NCBI GenBank assembly: GCA_030522415.1
Contig: CM060109.1
Coordinates: 36,614,892 to 36,678,891, forward strand
From: Channallabes apus
Lineage: Eukaryota; Chordata; Actinopteri; Siluriformes; Clariidae
Length of the DNA stretch: 64,000 bases
Direction of reading: 5' to 3'
Below the pieces are notes generated by a model that saw only the letters and a list, made by a program, of their open reading frames with translations, had not been told where the DNA came from and searched no databases. Shown here piece after piece: positions 11,572 through 25,028 of this stretch (position 1 is the first letter of the stretch; each line of letters begins with the position of its first letter). Both the position numbers and the translations under genes were made by a program.

Positions 11572-13098
11572 GTAAGCCCAACAGCCGGCCGCTCTCTTAG
11601 CCGCGCCGCCGCTTGTCTGCTCTGTTACCCGCACCGTGTGCCACTCGAGGTCCGGGGATGTCCAGCGTTCTCTAGGCCACTGTTTTTATCCTCTTCCTTT
11701 TTACTATCTATAACCAGGTTAAACATGGTAAAGGCAATAAAAAATTTCACGCTATAGCCAGGCCCACGTACATTTCTATCTTTATTTTTAAAACCTGCGT
11801 TAATGTATATCTTTTTACAAATAACGTTAGCTAGCATGTTGCGGAACTGGCTAACCTTAGCAGTTTTGTTTTTCAGGGCCTGACTGAAGAGGCCTGTAGG
11901 TCCGTCCTCGCTTTTTTTTGGTAACTAAAATATGTGCGATTAATCAACATAGAACACACTATTTAATTAGAGAGCAATACAAAAAAAAAAAATACAAAAT
12001 GTTAGGTTTTGGTACAACCGCTTAGCGATTAGAAAACAAGCTAGAATTGGGTTAATGTCTTTGCGTTTCCTGGATACGGCGGCTTTGTTTTTAGCACTGT
12101 TAGCTAACTTTAGTTATCCAGCTAACGCTGTGTATATTTTAAGCAATATTGGCTAAGCTAACTAGTTCTTTATCTAGCTACAGGCTAACTCTCTAAGTGT
12201 ATTAGATTAAAAACATGAATTTGTCCCTCTGTGTAATGTGCGATTTCGAATTTAATGTTCTCAAGTTATCGTTTAGAACGGCTGTTAACGTTAGCTAGTT
12301 AACGTTACCTGCAAATTTAATCGAACCGACGGTGGCTAAGGTTACCGAAATATGTACTGATTGATTACATTAACCTGGTAGTTGTTTATATTATTTTACA
12401 TCTTAAAATGGCTGAACCAGTTAATTATGTTTATTATGTATTTAAATCTCTTTTTGCGTTATAAAGTTAACTAACTCTAGCGTCGTTGGCTCCGGTGTTA
12501 TTTCACAGCTGTTCTGTTATCGTTCAGAAAGTAGTCGCAGTTTGATCTGGTGTTAGGATGCGTGACTTCTACTCATCACGGGTGAGAGAGTCACAAGCTG
12601 AAAGGAAATGGAAATTAAAAACTTGTTCCTTATTTAGTTTTATGTAACAGTGAATGTTGCCCAGGGAAGAAGAAGAAGAATATCAAGTTAAACCGTTAGC
12701 AGTTAGTTGCATATTATTTGTCATGCTCATATTTAGTAGAGCCCTCTAGTTTTTTGTTTTTCAGTCTCTCTGTCTTTCTAGTCTTCAGTGTCCTCAGTGA
12801 CCTCCGTGCATTTGCACTGATAAGTGACCTGTTTGACTTGTGCCCCTCTCCTCACTTGACACTTAACCTGTGACCACTTGTGCAACCGAGCCACATCCCA
12901 GCATCAAATCAAAATCTTAACTTGAGCATTTAATAAAATTGGTTTTTATTTTTTGAAAGTGTTGTCGTATTGTTTGTAATAATATACCACACTTTTTATA
13001 ATTGTGTAATGTTGCGTTAGAAACTGTTATATGAAGATAATAACTGATACTTGTAATGGTACTTTTTTGGTAATTATGATGTGCACACCCTAACAATT

Positions 13099-13134
<36 letters not shown>

Positions 13135-13392
13135 TCCAGTTAGGAAGTTGGGGTCAGAGCGCAGGGTCAGCCAGGATACAGCGTCCTTGGAGCAGATAGG
13201 GTTAAGGACTTTGCTCAATGGCACAACAGTATAAAAAAAATAATTTTTTTAACTTGGTGGTGCTGTAGCTTGAATCACTCGACCCTTCAATTAATAACCG
13301 ATCAGTAACCCTGCCCAATTATGTCTTAATAATAAAATGTATCATCTCTTTAATTTATTCTTCCTGATTTATAATTTTTTTTTTTATGTCAG
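11572..13392 (+). other. ino80d intron 1 (presumed)
   Basis: Presumed first intron. The part from about 11822 to 12310 is crowded with GTTAGC/GCTAAC words. A CA microsatellite lies at about 13104-13131, and a fish interspersed repeat at about 13145-13320. The acceptor is a long T tract ending ATGTCAG at 13392. Confidence 0.45.
13145..13320. repeat. Fish interspersed repeat, SINE-like module
   Basis: The stretch with GGGGTCAGAGCGCAGGGTCA followed by a GCAGATAGGGTTAAGGACTT block matches a repeat I know as widespread in teleost genomes. It shares a module (aaggnntttgctcaa...cttgaatc) with the sequence at 38105-38235. It is interrupted by an A/T-rich run near 13236-13250. Assignment to a named family is not possible by eye. 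Confidence 0.5.
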
Positions 13393-13421
13393 CTGATGTT
13401 TTCAAGGAATAGAGTCACGTG

Positions 13422-16400
13422 ATGTACGAGGGGAAACACATACACTTCTCGGAGGTGGACAATAAGCCTTTGTGCTCATACAGCCCTAAACTCTGCAAGC
13501 AGCGCAGGCTTAATGGATATGCCTTCTGCATACGACATGTTTTAGAGGACAAGACTGCTCCATTTAAACAGTGTGAATATGTGGCCAAGTACAACAGCCA
13601 ACGATGCACTAACCCCATTCCTAAAGCAGAGGACCGCAGGTGAGTTGTTGTCATTTTACTTTGTATGGGTACGTCAGATTTGAGCATTTTTGTATATAAT
13701 CACCAAATGTATAAAAGGTGTATGAATTGGACTAATGCTTTACCAAACATGGACATTATACTCCGAAGTTCTTTCAATGGACAAGTTCATAATTGTCTTG
13801 AGTTCAAAGTCCTGAGACTAAGATGTATTATTATACAATAGCCTATAATGCCTACCTACAGTACTTGGGCAATATTATAAAATTATAGCTCTTAACTTGC
13901 TGAACACCTTCATGTACTTAAATCAATGATGGTTATCATGGTTTATTTTAACAACATGGATTTCTGTCTCAGAAAGTATTATTTCTCATTATCTTCAATT
14001 AGTAGCTACCTAAACAATGATCAAAAACGAATGAAACAGTAGTGTACATCATTACGTTATTAATATGCAGGTATTTTTTTTACTTACAGTACTGCAGAAA
14101 TACATAGAATAAAGATAAAGTATTGTATAGCAGCTAGTAATGTAAATGTAGTAAGAGGAAAATATATAGTTTAGTTAAATGCACTGTAGTAGAGATAACA
14201 TTGATTTCTACTCTCTGAGGACTTGCTTTGACATGCTTATCACCAGTGTTTCACTAGTGTTTAACGGTACACTCTTTTCTGGTATAGATACTGTAACAGC
14301 CACCTGCAAGTGCTGGGCTTTATCCCCAAGAAGGAGCGTAAGAAAAAACACGATGCGCTGGATTCTGTAGCTCTGAACATCACAGTGCCATCTCTAGCTC
14401 TCAAAGCCTCTAATGGCTTAGATGGTTTGCCTCCATCACCACCCTGTACTCATCTGCCCCCTCTTGCCCTGTCTGACACACACCTGCTTGACCCTTTCGC
14501 GTTTTACGAAGACGACCTGGATGGAGTGGAAAACACCACACGCAAGAACTCTCAACTTAAGAGGAAGCCTGCAAGTCGATTAGTTCTTGGTCACCAAGGG
14601 CCTCGCCATGACGCTGACCTTCCTTCAACTAAATCAGAGCAATTGACACCAGTCACAGTTGCCTGTACACTGCCCAAATCACCACACCTACCACCACCTC
14701 CACCACCACCACCACCAGCAGTACCACCTGTACCTCCTCCACCCACTCAGCATGCTGGTCACGCTTCCTATATCCAGCTGGGGGCATCACAGGCCCTGCC
14801 ATGTAAGCCAGCACCAGCTCCTCCTGGACTCTCTCTGGTGCCTCCCGTGCCCCCCTCAGCAGGCCAGCAGTATCGGAAAACCTTCCTTACTGCCCCCAGT
14901 CAACCACCTACCGGCACTCAGGAGTGTCCACAGAGCCGCACCATCGCTATGCGACCCACTGCCTTCATAGCACCTCCTGCCTGCCTGTCAAGGCTACAGC
15001 ATCTTGTACAGCTCTGTGCGAACAGACATCAACAGCATGGCGACCTCTTTCCCCATCTCGGTACTAATAGCTCATTAGATACACGGTTAAAATATTTTAC
15101 CAGCCTTTTAGACTTAGAGCACCCATACACTGTAATGCATACATGCTTACTTAAGTTACAAACTTTGACAAGCTGCAGACATCATTGTTTTAATTATGTT
15201 AAATCTATGCATTGTAGAAATCCTGTCCATCCACCATCCATCTTTTATGTGACGTGTTATTCAAATTGTATTCGTGGAGCTACACTAACCTGTATAACTG
15301 TATATTCAGGACTGGACTGGTCTGATGAAAGTACAGATGAGGATGAAGAAGTAGAAGAGAGAATTCCTTCATTGCCTCAGGCCTGGAGACTGCAGGAAGG
15401 GAGTCCTCACCATCAGTAAGGAGTTCTTTTGAATTTGCAAAAGCCTATGTTGGTGTAACTTCTGCTTGAAAATTATAAAACTGCCATCTTTATTGTAAGA
15501 TAAAACACAGATTAGCTATAGCTCCATAGGAGGATTTTTCTGCCGTATCTTAAATTTCTGTTTTTCCCCCAGTTCCACTGGTGAACATGAGGCGCCTCGG
15601 CGGTATCGTCTGGCTCAGCTCTGTACATACTTGCAGGAGCGCTACAAGCACCTATGCAGGCAGGAGAGAGCTGCCACACGCCACACCAGATACAAATATG
15701 CCTTTAGAAAAGCTCTGCTCCAAGCAGCCAGCAAGGACCCTGACTGCACAGGAGAACTCATCCAGAAGCTCAGCAAAACATCACACACCTCCAGCAGGTA
15801 TTGGATTTCAGTGTGTGTCTAATGCCCCTTTTCCACTGCATAGAACGGGACGACACGGTTCAGTTCAACTCACTTCGGTTCGGCGCAGTTTGGCTCGGTT
15901 TGCTCTTCCACTGCAGTGTAGTAACGCTTTAGCGTGGGCGGGATTACTCGCGTGCGGCGCCGCTACTGCCGTGACGTCATCGTAAGCGCGCCACAAACAC
16001 ACACACAACAATGGAGCATATCGACGGCATGGTGTTCTTCATTCTCGGCATGTGGATGTTTTTAACAGCGAGACGAAGGAGTTTGTTTCAAAAGAGGCCG
16101 ACGGTTAATACAAAGAGGTGCGTGCGATCCTTCTCTGGCTGTTCTTAATATATCGGTTCTGTTGTGTCTCGTGTCGCAAGTTCGGTGACGCAGTAATGAC
16201 GATTTTCTCCGGCTAATCGGTGACTAGCGTGTTTACACGTCACGTTTTGGTAACGGTTCGGCGCGCTTGGAACCTCGCCTGAGGTGGTACTAAAAAAAAG
16301 GAACAGGTACCAGGTACTGTTCCCAGTGGAAAGCCCCCCAAAAGTGAGTAGAACTGAACCGTGTCGTACTATGCAGTGGAAAAGCGCCATAAGAGGGGAG

Positions 16401-19400
16401 AATAGATTTAGAGAGGCTTAAATTGTATATTAAATGGATGTTCAATGTTTTTAGGCGTGCAGTACAAGAAGAAATGGAAAAATCTGTGTGTACTGGTAGC
16501 ACCAAGGGTCAACCCTGCAGCAACCCATCTCTGCCTTTTACACGGCACTGCTTCCAACGTATCCTTCCACATTTCCTCCACCGCACCATTTAACTATTCT
16601 AGTGGAATTCCTGTATGGTTATGGGCAGATTTATATTTTACATCTTATGTGGAGGCAGATTTTGGTCTGTGCTGTTCCTTGACAGTGTTGCTGTGTAGAT
16701 ATCCTGCTGAACCGCTCGCAGCAACTCTTCTCCAGCTGCACGGCACGATTCGCTGATGGGCAGCAGTGTTCTGTCCCTGTGTTTGACATCACACACCAGA
16801 CACCTCTCTGTGATGAACATGCCAAGAAAATGGTAATTAAATGTTTTTTGTTTCTTTGTTTGTTTTTAATAAATAAAATTTATGGACTCTATTTCAGATC
16901 AGAATAAAGATCACCAGTTTTTAGTGCAATAAACATTTAAAGTATGAAGTACTACTAATTACTATCTTACCAGGGTTTCATTACCTATCCAAGACTCCCA
17001 CTCATTATGAGTGTGTTATTTTGTCTTATTTTATCTGGTATATGGTGAACCATTACAAAAAAATGCCTCCACTGCTTTATTACAAGATAATGTCTGCCAA
17101 AGAAATTATTTTGAAGTGGAAATTACGGCAAATAAAAATTGTGGCTTCTGATTTGGTGGAACGTATGTATACTCCAAATACACATACTGCCACATATGTT
17201 ATAGTTATGACAATTCCTGGAGTTAATATTTGTGGACCTGAACGATACAACCAATTATAATAAAAGATGAAGTGTATTAACATAATAGCCAGATTAGTAA
17301 AGATTAGTAAAAGTAAGATTTGCAAATACTGCTTTAATGTAACACAAAGGTTCTGAACAAAATGGACAAAGCAGCATAATATTGAACTTGACCTCTAGGA
17401 CAGCTAAAAGAAAGATGTGACCAGTTAGAGGAAAACATGGTCCTGCTTATAGAAATAGTTTTGATTGGGATAACCTAATGTAAGGTTAAAAAGAACATTA
17501 TCTTTTAGCTCATTAAGATATCCTGAACTTGATATCCGGCAGATGTGTCTAACTGCGTCATCAATCAGCTCAGTTTATTTTTTCCCAGCTCAACATGAGT
17601 TGGCTTGTACAGAATGTTCCAACGTTGTCATCAGGTTGCTTGCTTAATTTCAGGCCTGATTAAAACTGCTAATGTCATTGCTGATGTCATGTTTTCCCAC
17701 AGCTTGTATCTGTTATTATATGCACCAAAGGGTAAGAACAGAAATCATGTAATCTTATAGCTTGTTTGGGGCTATTTAAGCGTTCTATGTGTAGGATCAA
17801 TGTTGTGAAGTGCATAGCTACTACAGATGAGGAAAATCGATTCAGTTATGTATCGTGATTCTACACTAACTGCAAAATATATAAAAAAATTTTTGTATTT
17901 ATTTATATAAATGTTTGAATTTGTGGTGGTAAGTGTTGCCATTTATCTATTATCCTACAAGTTTCTGTGCAATAAACTATTCACAAACCACAGCATCCTG
18001 TGTGGTAGGAGCTAATTATTTGTTAGGTTTCTTTACAATTGTAACAAAATCTGTAAAAAAAATAAATAAATAAAATAAATGTAAGGTAGAATTGGGATAT
18101 TTATAAAATCGTGATACTAACAGAATTGCAATACAAATTGAATCGGCACCTTGGTATTGTGATATTGCATCGGCTGGTCCCTCGTGATTTCTGTCCCTAA
18201 TAGCCACCTATACGTATATAGTGGAAAGCATGACTGTATAGTTGAGTCAAGAACTTTCTCAGACATAGTGGCATGACTAACTGAAAGAACTGTTTGAAGT
18301 TGCATGAGGCCTTTTTAAACCTGAAATTAGGTTCAGTTAAATAAAAAAGGTAAGGATGAAATTTTGCTTCACAAGCATATGATAAAAGAAAGGAAGAAAA
18401 AAAAAAAAAAAGTAAGATCAGTGAATATTTTTTCCCAGAAAATTTAACACAGTTCCTTGAATGTCAACATCCTCTAATAACTCTAATAAAAAATTACTAT
18501 GAGCAAGATTAGTATTCTGACCAGCCATGAAAATCATGAAAGATGCATGGAAGAGCATTTATTTCCATTGTTGTCTTCCATGTTAAATGATTTTATTTAC
18601 AGTTCTGGTTTATTTGATAAACTAAGTGAGGTGAATGCGTGTTTCTTGCAGGATAATTTTCTCCGTGGGGATAGTAACAGGCGGGTGCAACAGCAGCAGA
18701 GACGGCCACGTAAAAAGACCAAACCACCAGCGCTAACAAAGAAACACAAGAAAAAGAGGAGGAAAGTAGTGCGGCGTCCACAGAAACCCATTCCTCCTGC
18801 TCTACCACAGGGCAACCTCCCTATGCCCCCCACATTGGCATTGCCCACTCACCATGCCAGTATCAGGTACACATCTCCACACACACCCCATCATCCTCAC
18901 TAGCATAGTACACCTGACAGAATGATAGAGTACATTCTTTCTTTTAGTTCCAAGATCAACTCAATGAGATCCTTCTACTGCGATGTGAGTTTGGTGTCAA
19001 AATAGTACTGATAATTGACTTAATGTCAGTTAATACCCTTTAAAAAAAACACTAGAATTGAGTTTCTTCCGACCAGACAGAACAGTAGTCGATATCAATG
19101 TGTAATAACCTCTTCCAGTACTTCCAGGTTCTCAAACTTGTGAAGTTATTTCACAACTTAACTTCTAGAGCATGGTGATGGTTCTCAAAGTGGTCAATGA
19201 TGATGTAAACATTTTGTTAGACTGGTAATCATTCTACAAATGTTTGTTATTGAGCTTGAAAATATTTATCTGACTGGTCAGCTGAATTGAAGTTGTTTGT
19301 TCTTCAGCAAATAAGAATCAAAGCTTTTATATAAATATAAAAAACAAATATATCTCGACTTGGATCTAATGTCTGTTACATGAAAGGCACAAGAACAAAA

Positions 19401-21116
19401 AGCAATATGGCTCGAATAAATAACCTTCATGTTTTTGTACATATGTCTGCACCATGAATTTAAAATAAACATTGGGGAGTTGAAATTCCAAGGGTCCTCT
19501 GGGTACCATATGAAATGGACAGATGTCCTTGACTTGACAAGGGGTTCTAGTATTGTGAATTACCAAACTGTCTGGTGGAACAGTGTTGGAAATATGATAT
19601 GATGTTATATAATATATAGATGTTGTATAATAAATATATCTTAATATAATATAGACAAGTCTGTAGTACATCATTGATTTGTTTTTAAGTGTTTTTTCAT
19701 TTTTCCTTTCAATTTACAAGAACCTTGTTTTAATATACATAAATATTTTTTTGTCAGAAGCCCCTCTACACCTGACCTCAGTGCAGATGAACTTCCTGAT
19801 GACATCACCACTGATATAGCAGACATTCCGAATGATTTGGAGTTAAATCAGGAGGACTTTTCTGACGTGCTGCCGAGATTGCCTGATGACCTGCAAGACT
19901 TCGACCTGTTTGAGGGTAACTGTATACAAACATACACATTCATTCACACAACTTTTTTGATTACAACACTTTAAAGCATACATTTTGAATAAAAGTAAGG
20001 AAAAGTAATTGATACTATTTGTTATATTTTGTTATATTTTAATGTAGGTGACATGATGGCATTGTTATATTTTAATGTAGCGCAGCAGGATTATTATCTG
20101 TGTGGAGTTTCAGTCCATGCCTGTTATTTAGAATGAAATTGGCAATGTGTCTTTTCTGTTGTAAATTCTACTTGTGGACTAATACGTAACACGTTTGTGT
20201 TTTAGGGAAGAATGGTGAGTTGCTTCCCACCACAGAAGAGGCAGAGGAGCTTGTTCGCGCACTCCAGGCGATGGGCTCCTATCCTGACACGCTGGTTTGT
20301 TTAAACTCTATGGGTGAACTGACCCAGGCTGATGACCATCGCGCCATGAGCGTCTTCGCTGGTTCTGGGGTCACGGTGACGGCCATGGGAGACCTCCTAA
20401 ATGGTCGAATAGCATCGGACACCTTCCCGAGTCTGGACCTGGAGGACAATCTCCTCCATCACTCAGCAGATGAACATTTCTCTCCATCCCTGTCTCCTCA
20501 CCCGCCACCAGTCACTGCCTCCGCACCTGCTGCTGGCTCGAATCGTACACTGAATGAGCGAAAGTTCCCTCACTCAGCTCTCTCTAAACCCGAGACTGCA
20601 CTGCCCTCGTCTCCTCCAGGAAGCCATTACAGCAGTGACCATGTGCCCTCCCCTTACAGCGACCACATCTCCTCCCCGCACTCTGGCTCCTACCAGACTG
20701 ATCCTCCGCTCCTACTGGAGGTGCCTCTCAGTGGATTACCAGGCGCTCCTCGTGCCTCCTGGAGCAACCTCGCCCTCTCCCTCACAGAACCAATGCAGTA
20801 TGGGAACCTCTTGACACAGGACACTCATCTCCTCTCAACCTCCCTGTCTACGCCGCCCTCCATCACTCACCCATCCTCTGCTCCCTCGTCCTCTCCTCCA
20901 GCCTCTCCTCATGATCTGCTCAGCACTAGCCAGCCCAAACTGCAGCTCCCACAATTCAGTGCGGCCTTCGGTTATCAGCTTGCCTCTCACAGTGGCATCC
21001 CAAAAGACGTACAGCCTAGCCACAGTTCCACAGCGCCCCCTACGGGATTCACAAGTGCTGGTGCCACTGCTGCAGGTGCCAACAGTGCTGCACCTACTTT
21101 CCAGCAGGGCAAGTGA
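13422..21116 (+). CDS. ino80d: INO80 complex subunit D
   Basis: Nine coding exons join in phase to 947 residues: 13422-13639, 14288-15060, 15310-15415, 15573-15797, 16455-16558, 16699-16832, 18652-18866, 19758-19915 and 20206-21116 (human protein about 1027). The product is a vertebrate-specific subunit of the nuclear INO80 ATP-dependent chromatin remodeller. Two Cys/His-rich modules of the type shared with KANSL2 are visible: one near residues 14-80 (CKQRRLNGYAFCIRH ... YCNSHL) and one near 450-520 (GQPCSNPSLPFTRHCFQ ... CDEHAKK). A basic KKTKPPALTKKHKKKRR stretch follows, likely a nuclear signal. Next come an acidic LPDDLQDFDLFEG block and a long Ser/Pro-rich tail with PSPYSDHISSPHS. The N-terminus, MYEGKHIHFSEVDNK, fixes the start: the codon before it is GTG. 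A proline run lies near residue 205. Confidence in identity is very high. Confidence 0.95.
15823..16389. mobile_element. Harbinger-like MITE inside ino80d intron 5
   Basis: About 45-bp inverted ends (left CCCTTTTCCACTGCATAG; the right end reads CTATGCAGTGGAAAAGCGCC) enclose a GC-rich 567-bp core, flanked by TAA at 15820-15822 and 16390-16392. A 3-bp TAA duplication points to PIF/Harbinger. A 46-codon frame starts at about 16012 (MEHIDGMVFFILG...) and resembles no domain I know. No transposase is present. The superfamily call rests on target size only. Confidence 0.65.
16833..18651 (+). other. ino80d intron 7
   Basis: An 1819-bp AT-rich intron with short A and T runs (for example 18394-18411). 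No nested gene or recognisable element was seen. The acceptor is GTTTCTTGCAG at 18651. Confidence 0.6.
18867..20205 (+). other. ino80d introns 8 and 9
   Basis: Intron 8 (18867-19757) and intron 9 (19916-20205) flank the 158-bp exon at 19758-19915. Intron 9 holds three near-copies of TGTTATATTTTAATGTA at about 20020-20080. Nothing else was recognised. Confidence 0.6.
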
Positions 21117-23050
21117 AAGGAAAAGGCGCAGGCATGTTCACACCAAGAATATCCACCATACAGCTTTTATCCAGAAGATTTTATCTTGCACTGTACATAT
21201 TAAACCTTTTATGCAGACACTCAGATGAAGCTTACTCAGTGGACCTATCCTGGGCTGTAAACTATCCTGTTCAGAGACCTCACAGGCACCTGAAGGTAAA
21301 AACCTGGTTACTCAGAGCAATAAAGCACATCAGCATATTGTCATTACAGTATTTAAACCATATAAGTCAGCTGTGTACCTCATAGCAGCCAGCCCTCATG
21401 GTTCAGTGTGGGTCTGTGAAAAAGCTCTCTCGTTTAATACTGAGAAAGAACTTTTCTGCTTAATACAGAGCTTAGAGCTAGACTGTGTTATTTTACTTAC
21501 AAAACACCACCCTAACGTAAAGAAAACAAATAGCTTTTATGATAAAAAAAGAAAAATGTTTTGATTTCTCACCAAATATAAGGATTCAGAAAGTTCCAGC
21601 TTATGGTGCTTATCAAGTTTCACATAAAATGGCTGAATGAGGTCTGTCTTTAAAGCAGAGCAGCCTTTTACTAGGGGCTAGACATGAAGGGATAGACTCC
21701 ATGGCTGAATGCTCTTTAAATCTTTGCTGTGCTGGGACCTTTGGTGCAATTTCTATAGAGCAGGACTGTTCTCCTTCACACACTTCTCCTCAAACTTCCA
21801 CAGTAAATAAGGTTGAAACTCCACACTAGTCTGGCTGTATCGCCCATCAACTGTGGCAAGGTCTTTATCACTCAGACTCTTCCCCTGAGAGGCAGCAACC
21901 TTCACATAACCCTGGCCTTTTTTTTTTTTTAAATACACTGTCAGTTCTGACAGTAAGTCAATGGGTTTGGTAGATTTTAGACAGAATAACTATCACATAT
22001 ACTGTCATATGTAACATATTTATAGAGTAGTAAATGAATTGGGAAGTAATTGGGTTTTATTGGTGAGTTTAACTAAGTGGCTGTGAAGTGAGTACACAGT
22101 TATTTGAAGAAAAAAAAATATTTGCAGGAAACCAGATGGAGTTCTAGTTTTGTGATGTACCGGTCACCAGTTTTAATGGCTATCAAAATTTTAGTGATTT
22201 GATATTTTCAGTTGAATAAATAAATGTCTGTGGTGTCATTTATTTGGGCAAAAAGACTGTGATCATGTTCAACAGTATTTTTTGATAGCTATTAAAATCC
22301 AGCTAGCAGTAATAGTGGCAAGTTTGATGTTTGCATGAAAACAACCACAAATGGCCCCTATTGTGAATTAAGTAAATTGATATGGATGCTTCCATCCAAA
22401 GAGAAGGATCTATAGGAATGTCAGTGTGATGGGCATACATTTTTGCATACTTTTTTTTTTTTTTTAACAAATCAAAATGAAAGCTTACTAGGTAATTTGT
22501 TTTTTTAACTCCTATGGATCCGTTTAAAGTGTGATCATGCTCTAGCATCAGTGATTAACTTTTAATTTATTGTTTGAAATCAAGGCTGCAAACAGGAGTA
22601 TTGTCTTTTGGTTGAGTCAAAACATTTTCAGCACCATCCCCTCCCCGTCGTGTCATATCCCTGCAGCTGTACTTATACCTACCCCTTAGATAAGTTGCAT
22701 TGAGATTTACTGCACAGTCAACCCTCTAAAGCAAGCCATCATCAGGGGTCCACTGGCACTTGAAACCGCTTAAAAGCTAAACAATGGCTGACAAATTCCT
22801 ATACTCAGTGAATGTACTGTATAACTGTTTTTAAATGATAGGATGAGCTAATAATCTAGTCACATTTTGTTATTGGTCCTTGTTTAATGTCTAAGGTATT
22901 TTTTGTATACAAAAGTTTACATTTTTATGTATATTTTTCTTGTATAAAATATGTAATATGTGTATAAACATTGTATGTAATACGTGTATATAGTGTGAGA
23001 AAATTTGATCCTCGTTTTTTTGATGTATGAATAAATCTTGCTGTGCTGAA
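21117..23050 (+). other. ino80d: ino80d 3' UTR
   Basis: About 1.9 kb without a supported frame between the TGA at 21114-21116 and the AATAAA at 23030. The last 200 bases are rich in TGTAT words (TGTATATA, TGTAAT) that could bind PUF or CUG/UG-binding proteins; that is an inference. The length is inferred from the signal position. Confidence 0.55.
23030..23035 (+). terminator. ino80d: ino80d poly(A) signal
   Basis: AATAAA followed within 20 bases by a TGTGCTG stretch suited to the downstream GU element. It is the last good plus-strand signal before the oppositely oriented stk24 signal. Confidence 0.6.
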
Positions 23051-23289
23051 ATCATGGTAGCGCTTATTAAACAGAAAAGACCAAAGTCTTCTTGCTTTTA
23101 TGTTAACAATATAATTTAACTGTTCGAGTAGACTGCTCTAGTCCTGGCCTGGATCCAAAATATGCATGTGATAATTTCTAAAAGGTAAACGCCAATTGCT
23201 CTTATTCTAGATGAAAATTAATGGATAAACACTTTCTGCTCAGAAAAAAAAAAACAAATCCACCACTTAATATCCACTTAAACACACAA

Positions 23290-24975
23290 AACAGCAGGCA
23301 AATCAAACTATCAATTTATTTTTTTCTTAAAATCACTTGAAAGCTTGCAAGGAATTCAGTACCTTGGTATTTGATGACAAAAGCAAGAATTATGTACAAT
23401 ACTATACACTCAGCAATGTTACAGAAAATTACATTGTTTGAAAATCAGTTAGATAGCATATGGTGTAATTCATTCGAGAGATAATACTGCACTTTACACT
23501 TATAAAAATATTGAATTCTGTTCCATAGAATATATCTGTGCTGAGAAACCTGACAGCCTAAATTATTGCCATACTCAAGAAAGTTCAGTCGCAAACATAA
23601 GACAAACCGTGATCTCATTCAAATTATAGCTTACACACAGGGACACATTCAGACTCAAAATAAAAAAAAGGTGCAAATATCAATAAAAGGGGGAAAAAAA
23701 AAAAACTCTAAAGGGCAAGAATGGGGGAAGCACTTTGTGGTAAACAGACAGGCTCACAGCGTTTTAATGCGAGTGCAGATTTCTGCCTCTTTTAACTCTT
23801 TTCATCTGTGGGTTTTGGAGACAGAATGACTTAAAGATTAAACCAGCAATAATTTATACTGCTTCACTTGCAGAAAAGGTAGTTTCTTTAAATCAATCAG
23901 TAATTTTGTATTTAAGCCTAGTCATTAATCAGTCTGATTAAAAGAAAGTAACAGAATTCTGTTCATTTTAAAATGAATTAATCCAAACTAGTCATGAGGT
24001 TTGGTCAACTGTGCATCTGTAGTCGTTTATGTCGTATTAATGTCATTATGACTAAGAAAATAACTAAGTGAACATTACTCTTCACCTGACTTCATGAAAC
24101 AAACATCCCCCCCCCCTTTTTTTTTTTTTAACTCTCTGAACTTGCTTTCAGTGGTTTCATGGTCAGGGTCATTATCTTGTTTTTCATCTCTTCCTTAATA
24201 CCAGTTACCCAGACGTTACACCGAGTATAATAAACGATCTAATGTAATTCAATTGTAAAAATTTCCTAGTCTTGAATAAAAAGCTTTACATTTCCCAAAC
24301 TGTAATTAGAACACAGTGTGCAATTTAAAAAGCGTTAAAATTCAAATTTTAGTAATATTAGCATCAAGCCTAAAATAAATCGAAACGGCTGAATTTCAAG
24401 ATTTTCAAACACTTGCTACACACATGCATATTCATCATGCTTGTGATAGCATCCATGTCCCCAAACAATTAGAAAAAAAGCTTTATCTAGAACTGCCTTA
24501 TGCTCAGATCCCCATGCTGTTTTTAAGCTACGGCTTTAATCACTGGATTAGCATTTTAAAAACTGGTGAATAAATGCATCATTGTCGAGTTACAGTTTAA
24601 AACAAGATTTAGAGTTAGCTCAAGTGCAGTTCTACCACAACACAGTTGTCGATGATAGTTTTTCACTACATGTACATGAGCAATGAACAGATCTAAAATG
24701 CACTAAAGTGAGCTGTGCATTAACACACTAGTCTTCATGGATGTCAGATGGGACTCACGTCAGCGGTCTGGAGGTGAAATGCACTGTACAACTCTCATGC
24801 TTATGGCTAAATTCATGTATCATAAGAAGGCAGTTACCCAAGTGCAATTCAAGCGGTTGGTACACCCTGTACCGTTTCGATTTCCAGGAAGACATGAGGA
24901 TTTAGCGGCATATGACAAGTTTACAGCAAATCAAAGAGAAGTAGAGTTTGGTAAAATAGTCTGGAACTTAAAAAA

Positions 24976-25028
<53 letters not shown>

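Noticed and set aside
14659..14970. His/Pro-rich alternative frame within ino80d exon 14288-15060
   Set aside because: It is the shifted reading of the proline-rich CCACCA run in the true frame.
18499..18903. Start codon at 18499 giving a separate basic protein
   Set aside because: The frame from 18652 is an ino80d exon; the part before it is intron ending in TTTCTTGCAG.
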